From positions 1-29,873 of IMG/VR virus record IMGVR_UViG_3300044613_001082: DNA of 29,873 bases, one strand, 5' to 3'. Positions 17,414-24,109 of the stretch are shown here, piece by piece. The notes below the pieces were generated by a model. That model had not been told where the DNA came from. It made no database searches and saw nothing but the letters and a program-made list of their open reading frames with translations. Made by a program: the position numbers and the translations under genes. The first letter of the stretch is position 1. Every line of letters begins with the position of its first letter. The stretch comes from a virus.

Positions 17414-17432
17414 CTGGTCGCATACTGGTCGC
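17414..17432. repeat. Left copy of 19-bp arm-type repeat
   Basis: CTGGTCGCATACTGGTCGC is itself two CTGGTCGC units 11 bases apart. A near-identical copy (one mismatch) lies at 17624-17642 in the same orientation, on the other side of the attP core. Paired direct repeats flanking a core are the usual layout of integrase arm-binding sites. This copy sits right upstream of the int SD, so binding could also repress int. Confidence 0.65.
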
Positions 17433-17435
17433 AAG

Positions 17436-17496
17436 GGTCAGTGAAAAACCGTGAGCGCCGTATGCCGTAACACACTGATCTGAATATGGTCAGTGA
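17436..17496. promoter_or_regulatory. Repeated TCAGTG motifs upstream of int
   Basis: GGTCAGTGA occurs at 17436-17444 and 17488-17496 (direct), and CACTGATC at 17473-17480 forms an inverted repeat with GGTCAGTG at 17488-17495 (7 of 8 pairs, 7-base loop). The three copies lie between int and the attP core. They could bind excisionase or regulate int. No promoter hexamers can be assigned safely. Confidence 0.45.
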
Positions 17497-17529
17497 TGCA
17501 GGGTGATGTCAATATATCCAAACAAAAAA

Positions 17530-17576
17530 GACTGTTAATCGTGTTGTCGCAGGTTCGAGTCCTGCTCGGGGAGCCA
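17530..17576 (+). other. attP: attP core: 3' half of tRNA-Asn(GUU)
   Basis: The segment has exact tRNA geometry: anticodon loop CTGTTAA (17532-17538, anticodon GTT), 3' anticodon stem TCGTG, 5-base variable loop, T stem GCAGG with TTCGAGT loop and CCTGC, acceptor TCGGGGA, discriminator G and CCA (17574-17576). The bases 5' of the loop do not pair with TCGTG, so identity to a tRNA starts in the anticodon stem-loop. This is the classic attachment site for tyrosine integrases, and integration would restore the host gene. It is not a complete tRNA gene. Confidence 0.88.
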
Positions 17577-17598
17577 ATGTTTTCAAGCACTTGGCTCC
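17570..17598. repeat. Inverted repeat spanning the tRNA 3' end
   Basis: GGAGCCAA (17570-17577) is matched by TTGGCTCC (17591-17598) across 13 bases. The left arm is the CCA end of the tRNA remnant. It could act as a terminator stem for the restored tRNA or as a recombinase or accessory site. No T-run follows. Confidence 0.5.
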
Positions 17599-17623
17599 GC
17601 TTCCTTAACCACGATCAGAACCT

Positions 17624-17642
17624 CTGGTCGCTTACTGGTCGC
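17624..17642. repeat. Right copy of 19-bp arm-type repeat
   Basis: CTGGTCGCTTACTGGTCGC differs at one base from the copy at 17414-17432 and has the same orientation. It overlaps the stop codon of the excisionase-like gene. With the left copy it brackets the attP core, about 98 bases to the left and 47 bases to the right. Confidence 0.65.
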
Positions 17643-17832
17643 TGCCAACCACGCTACGGCGCAGCGCCTGCTCTTCGTAAGCCTGGACCTCGGCAATCGG
17701 ATACAGGATCTTCTTGCCGATCTTGAGGAAGCCAGGGCCTTCGCCCCTGTGTCTCCAATTGGCTAGGGTGCCGGGGCTCATGCGCAGACGCGAAGCCAGT
17801 TCGGGGACGGTGAGGTATTGGGGGTTGGTCAT
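17632..17832 (-). CDS. Excisionase-like HTH protein (MerR/AlpA type)
   Basis: The product is 66 residues from ATG 17832, with AAGGAG 5 bases upstream; that SD lies within the last codons of the primase-helicase gene. The sequence has a winged-helix excisionase layout: YLTVPELASRLRMSPGTLANW (start of HTH, shown in part), RHRGEGPGF, KIGKKILYPIAEVQAY. Proteins of this type bend DNA as recombination directionality factors or act as transcription regulators. It is adjacent to attP and int, which favours an excisionase role. It is the last gene of the replication operon before the att site, so excision would be coupled to lytic expression. Confidence 0.75.
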   Translation of the reverse strand: MTNPQYLTVPELASRLRMSPGTLANWRHRGEGPGFLKIGKKILYPIAEVQAYEEQALRRSVVGSDQ

Positions 17833-17834
17833 AG

Positions 17835-19988
17835 TCACTCCTTCCAATCATGGGGACCGCCGATCCAGCGTTCCCAATCGGCTCGAAGGATTTCGAGTCC
17901 GGGGTTGATAAACGAGTAGGTGCTTTCACCAGGCGCGCCGTCTTTGCGCACCTTGGAATAGCTTGGCGCGACGGCGCGCAGGTTGCGGAAGATGTCTTTC
18001 TTGCCGGGGAGGCGCGAGCGGATGTTGCGCTGCACAGCCCAGGTCTTGAAGGCATCGGTTAAGCGGGACGTTGCGACGGACGCGGGCAGCGACCCCTCGA
18101 ACCCACCGCCGACCAGTTCATCGATGGTGATGCAGTCCAGCCACCACTCGAAGAAAGGCTCAAGGCTTTGGTGCTTCTGCTGCGTCAGGCCGGTGGTGGC
18201 CGGGGCTTTGTTCAAGTCCGTGCCGTCAATGTTGTAGTCCATAAGATACCGAAGCAGACAGGCGTACCCGCCCTGCTCCATGCCGACGCGCATGTCCTCG
18301 AAGAACTTGCGATCCTGCTTCCTGGCGTTGCCGACGTTGAAGACCGCGAAGCGGCGCTCGTCTACTGTGGCCGGGACCAGCCAGTTATCGTTGCCAAGGA
18401 TCGCCACGCGGGTGAGGTTATCGACCCGGTACGGCTCCATGCCTTTCCGCTCGATGACGTGTTCCGACCCGGTAATCAAACCCTTCAGCTTGCCCTCGGC
18501 GCGCTTGTCGCCAGCCCACGACGCCTCGTCCAATACGAAGAACAGGTTGCTCTCAAGGTGGGAGTTGAAGTTGGACAGGAGGTAGCGTTCATCGTCAGCC
18601 ACCAGGAAGTGGGTGCCAAGCAGGAAACCCACGCGCTCGACCAGCGCATTTTTTCCGGTGCCCTTGTCGCCCTTGAACACCAGTGCCGTCAGCGGCTTTT
18701 TCCCTGGGCGCTGGATCAGGTGGGCGAAATAACTGGTCAGCCAATGGGCGCTCTCTTCCTTGCCCCCGCACACATTTTGCAACATGTGTTCCTTAAATGC
18801 GTGGACGGACGGGTGGTCCGACGTGTCGGCTGGGGCAACGGTAAAGCCGCGCCATAGGTTGTAGAACCTGGCGTGCAGATTGTTGAGCGGCGAGAACACA
18901 ACCCGGTCGTATTCCCGGCGCTGGGCATCCGCCATCCATAGCTTGCTCAACGGCACAGACTTGTCGTTCACCATCAGCGTCTTGTTGGCGAACCAGGCGT
19001 GCATGTCGCTGGGGGACAGGCGGATGGTGTCGAACCGACCGTGGATGTCGGTGGTTTCCTGAAGGACGAACGCGCCCGACTTGATGAAGGCGTACTCGTC
19101 GTTGAGTGCGCGCACCGGGTGCGGTGGCTCTTCGTCTTTGTTGTCTTTGCTCTCGACCTTCCCGAACGCGGCCTCTGGCGCACGGCTTCCCACCGGCTCA
19201 CGGCCATAGCGGTAGGCGTTGCGAACTTTCGTTCGCAGGTCAGACAACTCCCACGGAGGGGAACAGCGTTCGTTCCACTCGTCGCGCAGGAGTTCGAACG
19301 CGCGCTCTTCCGCGCATCCGAAATCTTTCAGGGCGGCGACCACCTTGAACGTCGTGTGATCGCCGCCCTGCCCCTCAATCGCTACGGGAGCATCGGCCAG
19401 ATATACACGAGCGCGATCATCTGCACGACTGCTTGAAACACTGCCCACAGGAGCAGGAACATCACGACGTGATCCGTCGTCAACCCCGCACCGCTCAACC
19501 ATCCATTCCGGCGCGCGCTGAACCTGGAGCGCATTCGCCCGGTATAGTCTGCCGTCGATTTCAGAATCGGGTCCAACAACATACCCACCCCGTGACCTGA
19601 TGTCGATGCCAGGCCCGAATTTGTTGACACCCTGACGGACGGGCGCGGGGACGGAGTAAATGAGATGTCGCCCTCCGCTGGGGGTGGATTGCTCAAAGGT
19701 GGCTGGTAGCTCGTGTCCTTCAAGTTCGAGAGTAATGATCGTATGCTCGCCATTGTTCGCTCCTTTCGTGTCAACATCCACCACCAACAACGCTTCGTTG
19801 TCTTTGTACCTCGTCGTACTGATACCGATGTTCCGCGTGCCGTCCTCGAACCACCGCTGGATCTGCGTGCGGTCGCGCGTGGCGCGGTTCGGGAAATCGT
19901 TGATGACGGGCAGCTTGCTATTGGGCCGCACCGGGAACACATGAAAACCACGCGCTGCGAGATCGAGCGCCCTTGCCAACCTGCTCAT
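17835..19988 (-). CDS. PrimPol-SF3 helicase fusion (replicative primase-helicase)
   Basis: The product is 717 residues. Residues 1-150 are a bifunctional primase-polymerase domain: DVD at 71-73 (metal ligands), STPSGGRHLIY at 101-111 with the conserved His, and GIDIRSRGGYVVGP at 127-140. Residues about 400-560 are an SF3-type/DUF5906 helicase: Walker A GDKGTGKN (440-447), Walker B LFFVLDEA (483-490), sensor ILGNDNW (about 531-537) and an RR arginine-finger candidate (545-546). It should unwind and prime at the phage origin. Its ATG overlaps the polymerase stop (ATGA), linking the two replication proteins. Confidence 0.9.
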   Translation of the reverse strand: MSRLARALDLAARGFHVFPVRPNSKLPVINDFPNRATRDRTQIQRWFEDGTRNIGISTTRYKDNEALLVVDVDTKGANNGEHTIITLELEGHELPATFEQSTPSGGRHLIYSVPAPVRQGVNKFGPGIDIRSRGGYVVGPDSEIDGRLYRANALQVQRAPEWMVERCGVDDGSRRDVPAPVGSVSSSRADDRARVYLADAPVAIEGQGGDHTTFKVVAALKDFGCAEERAFELLRDEWNERCSPPWELSDLRTKVRNAYRYGREPVGSRAPEAAFGKVESKDNKDEEPPHPVRALNDEYAFIKSGAFVLQETTDIHGRFDTIRLSPSDMHAWFANKTLMVNDKSVPLSKLWMADAQRREYDRVVFSPLNNLHARFYNLWRGFTVAPADTSDHPSVHAFKEHMLQNVCGGKEESAHWLTSYFAHLIQRPGKKPLTALVFKGDKGTGKNALVERVGFLLGTHFLVADDERYLLSNFNSHLESNLFFVLDEASWAGDKRAEGKLKGLITGSEHVIERKGMEPYRVDNLTRVAILGNDNWLVPATVDERRFAVFNVGNARKQDRKFFEDMRVGMEQGGYACLLRYLMDYNIDGTDLNKAPATTGLTQQKHQSLEPFFEWWLDCITIDELVGGGFEGSLPASVATSRLTDAFKTWAVQRNIRSRLPGKKDIFRNLRAVAPSYSKVRKDGAPGESTYSFINPGLEILRADWERWIGGPHDWKE

Positions 19989-21958
19989 TTGCGATACCTG
20001 AACCCCCGCCAGCCTTCAGCCGCCAGCGGCAAATCTTTTGCCCACGATGGGGGCGTTGCCACAATCTTCTCAATCTTCTTCAGCGTGTCGGCGGGCGCTT
20101 CGCGCGACACCTCGACCACGATCTCGTCGTGGACGTGCATCACGATCCGGTGGCCCGCTGCGTCAAGGCTCAACATCGCCTCGGCCAGAAGATCACGCGC
20201 CACTGCCTGGGTGACGTTCTCAGCCAGCGATCCGCCGTAGGTAGATGTCTCTTCCCAGTGATTGCCAAGGGATACAGCGTGATAGTGCAGCGCGCTGCGC
20301 GGCTCTCCCCATGGGGTCGGGGTCTGCCGGATCATCGGGTACGGATAACACAGCACCCGACCGCTTGGCAGCTTGCACCAGAGGAACGAACCTTCCCGCC
20401 TGAACGCTACCTCGCGCCCCGGATGACCAGCGAACGTCGTGGTGTCCGCGTCAATGGCGTCGATGGCGGCGGTTTCCAGTTCGCGCCAGTACTGCACGAT
20501 CTTCGGATGAGACGAGCGCCACTTGGTCTTGATCTCGTCGGCGCGCTGGTCATCGACGTTGACGCCATAAACTCGCGCCATGCTCTGGAACGCGCCCACA
20601 CCGCCACCGAACCCCAGGGCGAGGACTGCGACCTTACCGATCTGTCTCTCGTCCTTGGTCACGCCGTCGATGGGTTTGCCGTAGATACCGGCGGCAGCGT
20701 GTTCGTAAATCTTTCCGTGGGTACGGAAGATGTCGAGAACCTTCTCCTCGCCAGCCAGCCACGCCAGCACGCGCGCTTCGACCGCTGAGAAATCAACCGC
20801 AATTAACTCGCAGCCTTTGTCTGCGGTAATCATACCGCGCACACAATCCGCCATCGCCGCCATCACAGGTCCGTAGTAGATGTCGATGTAATCCCGATCC
20901 GCTATGTTCTTGATGATGTCCTCGATGTGATCGGGTTTGATATCGGGACGCGGGCGCGGAAGGTTTCCAGGCTGCACGCCACGGTGCGCCCACCGCCCGG
21001 TGGTCGCGCCGTGGTACTGGAAGCTGTCGTTCACGCGATGGGTGTCGCGGCCAGCCCGATCCCGCATCGCCGCGAGTTTCGCCGTCGAAGACTTCGCGGC
21101 TTCGCGCCGGATATTCAACGCCTCGCGTACATTTTCCGGCAGTGACGTTGTGTTCAGCGCGTCCAGCACGTCGGCTTTCCCGACGCTCTCAAGAGCCACG
21201 CCCTGCTTCTTGATCCACTTGACCAGCGCCTGGACCTCGGTGCAGCGACCGACCTCGCCGTTGGTGACGGACAGCATCTCGGCGTCGAGGCGCTGCTTCT
21301 CCGCGTTGACCAGCCAGATTGCGCTGTTGATTGCGCTCACATCAACGCGGATGCCGCGCTCGTTTATCTTCCGGTCGAGCAACCATACCTCGCGTTCTTT
21401 CGGCGACAGCTTCATCAGCCGCTTGTCCAGTTCTCTCTCCACCGCCACGTCCTGGCGGCAGTAGTCGAACAGGCGCTCGAACTTCTCGGGGTTGTCGGCG
21501 TATGACCAGAGCGCGCCGTCTGGTTTGGTGCGCGCAAGCTGCATCATCACGCGGGAGCCAGCCATGTCTTTTGTTTCGGCGATGCCAAGCGCAGGAGCGG
21601 CCTTCTCCAACGACGCTGGCAGACCCATCGCGTAGCACTGCGCCATCGTGCAGCGCATCTGCTCTGGCTTCAGGCGCGGCCATCCGTATTTCGGCACGCA
21701 CACGTTGTTCCATATTGCCAACTCAAAGGGCGCGTTGTGCGCAACCACTTCGCCGCCGCGTTCAATATGTTCAAAGAGTTCCGGGCAATCGGTCAGCGCG
21801 CCGCCGATGTCGGCGATGAGGCTCACCTCATCGTCGCCAAACACAAAGCCCAGGCAATGGACTTTCGTTGACGGATGACGGGTATAGTTGTCCAGACCCA
21901 CCACCGGCAGATCCGCCTCGCTGGCTGTCTCGAAATCGATGTGGAGGACTGCCGTCAT
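19985..21958 (-). CDS. Family A DNA polymerase with 3'-5' exonuclease
   Basis: The product is 657 residues from the ATG overlapping the methyltransferase stop (ATGA); a GTG 4 codons earlier is possible. Exonuclease motifs: DFE at 8-10, AHNAPFE at about 73-79, YCRQD at 166-170. Polymerase motifs: TGRW at about 320-323, motif A AVDFSAVEARVLAWL (Asp 389), motif B RQIGKVAVLALGFGG (about 438-452) and motif C VHDEIVVE (Asp 611). In motif B the usual Tyr is Phe (ALGFGG), as in some phage enzymes. It is the replicative polymerase of the phage and lies next to its primase-helicase. Confidence 0.95.
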   Translation of the reverse strand: MTAVLHIDFETASEADLPVVGLDNYTRHPSTKVHCLGFVFGDDEVSLIADIGGALTDCPELFEHIERGGEVVAHNAPFELAIWNNVCVPKYGWPRLKPEQMRCTMAQCYAMGLPASLEKAAPALGIAETKDMAGSRVMMQLARTKPDGALWSYADNPEKFERLFDYCRQDVAVERELDKRLMKLSPKEREVWLLDRKINERGIRVDVSAINSAIWLVNAEKQRLDAEMLSVTNGEVGRCTEVQALVKWIKKQGVALESVGKADVLDALNTTSLPENVREALNIRREAAKSSTAKLAAMRDRAGRDTHRVNDSFQYHGATTGRWAHRGVQPGNLPRPRPDIKPDHIEDIIKNIADRDYIDIYYGPVMAAMADCVRGMITADKGCELIAVDFSAVEARVLAWLAGEEKVLDIFRTHGKIYEHAAAGIYGKPIDGVTKDERQIGKVAVLALGFGGGVGAFQSMARVYGVNVDDQRADEIKTKWRSSHPKIVQYWRELETAAIDAIDADTTTFAGHPGREVAFRREGSFLWCKLPSGRVLCYPYPMIRQTPTPWGEPRSALHYHAVSLGNHWEETSTYGGSLAENVTQAVARDLLAEAMLSLDAAGHRIVMHVHDEIVVEVSREAPADTLKKIEKIVATPPSWAKDLPLAAEGWRGFRYRK

Positions 21959-22725
21959 GCGCGCCCCCACTGGTCGGCCATCGCCTGGGCGATGCCGATG
22001 TAAGTCTCGCTGCGCTTCTTCCAGCGATCTTCGGACGGGCCAAGTTTATTCTGCCCGCTGGGCGTCTGGTTACCCCACACCGGCCTCGGCGCGGGGCTTT
22101 CCCGCGTGCCGAACATAACGCCGTCAATCGTCTTGTAGGTCACGTCATCCTCTGTCGGGCCTACGTGGTCGCAGTCTGCGTAATGCGCGTTGTGTTCCGG
22201 GCAGAACGGCTCTCCGCACGTCTCGCATTCAATCATGTCGGCGGCAGACGCAACCACCTGCCAGCCACGCGGCGGTACAATGGCTGAGAAGTCCGGTCTG
22301 AGGGGCGGCAGGTTCTTCAGCCACAGGCACGTCTTCTTGCTGGCGTCACTGCCGAACATCCAGGGCTGCACAATCTGGTCGGGCTTCCTGATCCGCGATG
22401 AGATAACCGAAACGGGGTTCTCAAGTGCGATTTTCGCAATGGGCGCGTCGAGCAAAAGCCGCACGAAATCAAGCGCGTCTTCGGTAAGTTTTGGATCGCG
22501 CAATCCTCGCGTGGTCCAATGCATACCGCTGACGGAGAGATAAGTGCAGGGCGGATGCGCCACCATCAGATCCCAGCCGTCGTGCAGCACGTCACGAACG
22601 TCACCTTGGTAATGCTTTCCTGGCTGATCTGTCGGCTGAAGATCACAACTCATCGCGTCGTGGCCCAACGCCGCAAAGGCGTCCCTCACACGTCCGCTAA
22701 ATTCACAAGCAACAAGCACTTTCAT
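21955..22725 (-). CDS. Cytosine-C5 DNA methyltransferase-like protein with zinc-ligand cluster
   Basis: The product is 256 residues. The N-terminus (VLVACEFSGRVRDAFAALGH) has the AdoMet motif I layout; AHPPCTYLS carries PPC at 58-60 with the candidate catalytic Cys60; ENP follows at 102-104. Residues 167-187 hold Cys and His at a spacing (C167, C170, C175, H178, C185, H187) that could bind zinc. It is short and lacks an obvious target recognition domain. No restriction enzyme gene is nearby, so it could protect phage DNA or take part in base modification. The ATG overlaps the Rz1 stop. Confidence 0.75.
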   Translation of the reverse strand: MKVLVACEFSGRVRDAFAALGHDAMSCDLQPTDQPGKHYQGDVRDVLHDGWDLMVAHPPCTYLSVSGMHWTTRGLRDPKLTEDALDFVRLLLDAPIAKIALENPVSVISSRIRKPDQIVQPWMFGSDASKKTCLWLKNLPPLRPDFSAIVPPRGWQVVASAADMIECETCGEPFCPEHNAHYADCDHVGPTEDDVTYKTIDGVMFGTRESPAPRPVWGNQTPSGQNKLGPSEDRWKKRSETYIGIAQAMADQWGRA

Positions 22726-22985
22726 CTATCCTCCAAACAATTCGTTTCCCACCACCAGATCAATTCATTGTGTCGGGCGCGCAGATCCTCGTAGCGCCCG
22801 ATGTCCTCCACATATTGCTCAAGCACTTCCTTCTGCGTTTTGGCAGGAGGTTGTCCAGGCTGACCCAGAGGACCAGCCTGGACCAGCAGGCTACCGGGAG
22901 GTGTTGGGCACAACGCCCTGCCGGAGACGCTGCAACTCGCCAGCAAACTCGTCAGGCAAATCACAACTAGGACCCTGAACAACAT
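22722..22985 (-). CDS. Rz1: Rz1-like outer-membrane spanin lipoprotein
   Basis: The product is 87 residues. It has a short lipoprotein signal peptide with lipobox LASC (Cys18), then a Pro/Gly-rich stretch (about 27-48), then a helical charged C-terminus with WWWETNC. The start lies inside the 3' end of the Rz gene in a different frame, as in lambda-type Rz/Rz1 pairs, but most of the gene extends past the Rz stop. It should sit in the outer membrane and bind Rz to fuse the two membranes at lysis. Its stop overlaps the methyltransferase ATG. Confidence 0.83.
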   Translation of the reverse strand: MLFRVLVVICLTSLLASCSVSGRALCPTPPGSLLVQAGPLGQPGQPPAKTQKEVLEQYVEDIGRYEDLRARHNELIWWWETNCLEDR

Positions 22986-23241
22986 GAGGCACCATCTTTT
23001 TCACCACCCTCACCCGCTCGATCACCGCTACACCTTTTTCTCTCAACGACTTCTCGATCTTCAATCGTGCCGCATCAGCCCTCGACGCCTTGATGCGCTC
23101 AATCCTTACCTGTTCCGCGAGGGCCGTAGCCCTCGCAGCATCAGTTCGCCATTGGTTGACCTTCCAGCCCGACCACGCGACCCCCAGGAGGAAGACAACG
23201 ATGACGGAAGTCTTGAAGGTGGTCCAATAATCAACCCCCAA
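22891..23241 (-). CDS. Rz: Rz-like inner-membrane spanin
   Basis: The product is 116 residues with an N-terminal transmembrane anchor (about 10-27, TSVIVVFLLGVAWSGW) and a long charged helix (about 30-85), the layout of inner-membrane spanins. The start is TTG at 23241, overlapping the holin stop by 11 bases; the next in-frame GTG would lose the membrane anchor. The 3' end overlaps Rz1 by 95 bases in another frame. It works with Rz1 in the last step of lysis. Confidence 0.83.
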   Translation of the reverse strand: MGVDYWTTFKTSVIVVFLLGVAWSGWKVNQWRTDAARATALAEQVRIERIKASRADAARLKIEKSLREKGVAVIERVRVVKKMVPHVVQGPSCDLPDEFAGELQRLRQGVVPNTSR

Positions 23242-23416
23242 CGGGCGGAGCCTTCTTGTGCGTGTACCAAGACCAGCCTACGGCGACAGCAGCCATCACG
23301 CCGCCGACCAACGTCTCGACCGTCCCGGCATCCGCGATGCCGCGCGCAACCAGCCAGCCGCCGCCAAGGGTCAGGAAATGGCGCACCATCGAAAACACAA
23401 AATCCTGAGTAACCAT
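23231..23416 (-). CDS. Holin, two-span (Pam3-gp28-like)
   Basis: The product is 61 residues with two hydrophobic segments (about 14-28 and 35-50) around a short Gly/Asp turn (IADAGTVETLVGG), and a basic C-terminus (THKKAPPVGG). It resembles the Pam3-gp28 family of small phage holins (RHFLTLGGGWLVARG, then TVETLVGGVMAAVAVGWSWY). It is followed by overlapping Rz and Rz1 genes, a normal lysis neighbour order, but it stands inside the replication operon. SD AAAGGAG lies about 8 bases before the ATG. Confidence 0.8.
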   Translation of the reverse strand: MVTQDFVFSMVRHFLTLGGGWLVARGIADAGTVETLVGGVMAAVAVGWSWYTHKKAPPVGG

Positions 23417-23418
23417 CG

Positions 23419-23895
23419 TCAGTCTCCTTTTTTGCCGCCACCACGACGGCGAGGCGATTGTCTCACAAACTTGCGAACCCTGTGAGGGGCACAGTCACCG
23501 TCAAACTTCACGCACGCATCAACGTAATCACGCATGTCCTTCATGACGTGTTTAGGCACTGCAATTCCTTCCCGGCGCAACGTCGCTATCGTCCACTGCT
23601 CGGCCTCGTACTCCTGCTGCGCCGTCGTTTCCGTCTCGCCGCCCGTGTAGAGGTCGCGCATCTTCTGGGTGAGGGCCTCGCCAGGAGCGAAGTGTCGGAG
23701 CCAGAAGTGGGCGCATTCGTGAAGGTAGTAAGCCAATCCTTCTATTGTGTCTGGCCTTGGGACCAGCATTTCCTCCCTGAGAAGGCATGCGTGTGCCGGG
23801 GCCAGGACCACCTTGCCATTCCTCTTCCGCTTGAACCGGATCTTGATGAATGGCGGGGTGTACTTCCGCGCGATCTCTTGAAACCGCGCGGTCAT
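23419..23895 (-). CDS. HEXXH-type zinc metallopeptidase-like protein
   Basis: The product is 158 residues. HECAH at 59-63 is a zincin motif; acidic residues at E96 or E98 in the segment EYEAEQW are possible third zinc ligands. The N-terminus is basic (KIRFKRKRNGKVV) and the C-terminus is very basic (RRRGGGKKGD), which may favour nucleic acid binding. It resembles small phage metallopeptidase-fold proteins such as the ImmA/IrrE or SprT-like groups, but I cannot place it in one. It ends 2 bases before the holin start. Role unknown; cleavage of a repressor or a host protein is possible. Confidence 0.65.
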   Translation of the reverse strand: MTARFQEIARKYTPPFIKIRFKRKRNGKVVLAPAHACLLREEMLVPRPDTIEGLAYYLHECAHFWLRHFAPGEALTQKMRDLYTGGETETTAQQEYEAEQWTIATLRREGIAVPKHVMKDMRDYVDACVKFDGDCAPHRVRKFVRQSPRRRGGGKKGD

Positions 23896-23896
23896 T

Positions 23897-24109
23897 CTAT
23901 GTCTCGCCCTGTATCAGTTTCGATACACGGACACCGATGTCGTAGAGGTAGCCGTCGAGTTCAGATCCCGACTTCCCGCGCGCCTGGACGAACACCTCGC
24001 ACGGTATCGTCCACTCGCCGTGAGCGTCTTGCAAAAACCCCACGGATACCGCGAACGGTCCCACCTGTTCGGTGACACAGAGGCGGCGGTTGGTCAGGTT
24101 CATCGTCAT
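23897..24109 (-). CDS. Small protein, possibly TSCPD/NrdJ-C-terminus-like
   Basis: The product is 70 residues. The segment CEVFVQARGKSGSELDGYLYDIGVRVS (given in part as RGKSGSELDGYLYDIGVRVS) resembles the TSCPD domain found at the end of B12-dependent ribonucleotide reductases and as a stand-alone protein. The Cys-rich end of that domain is missing. Start ATG overlaps the ssDNA-binding protein stop (ATGA). A role in nucleotide supply is suggested by the resemblance and by its place in the replication operon, but not shown. Confidence 0.5.
   Translation of the reverse strand: MTMNLTNRRLCVTEQVGPFAVSVGFLQDAHGEWTIPCEVFVQARGKSGSELDGYLYDIGVRVSKLIQGET

Noticed and set aside
17530-17576. A complete tRNA-Asn gene
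   Set aside because: Only the part from the anticodon loop to CCA is present. The bases to the left do not form the D arm, the 5' acceptor strand or the 5' anticodon stem.
18168-18857. 229-codon plus-strand open frame opposite the primase-helicase
   Set aside because: The minus strand here encodes Walker A and B motifs in order; the plus-strand frame is a shadow.
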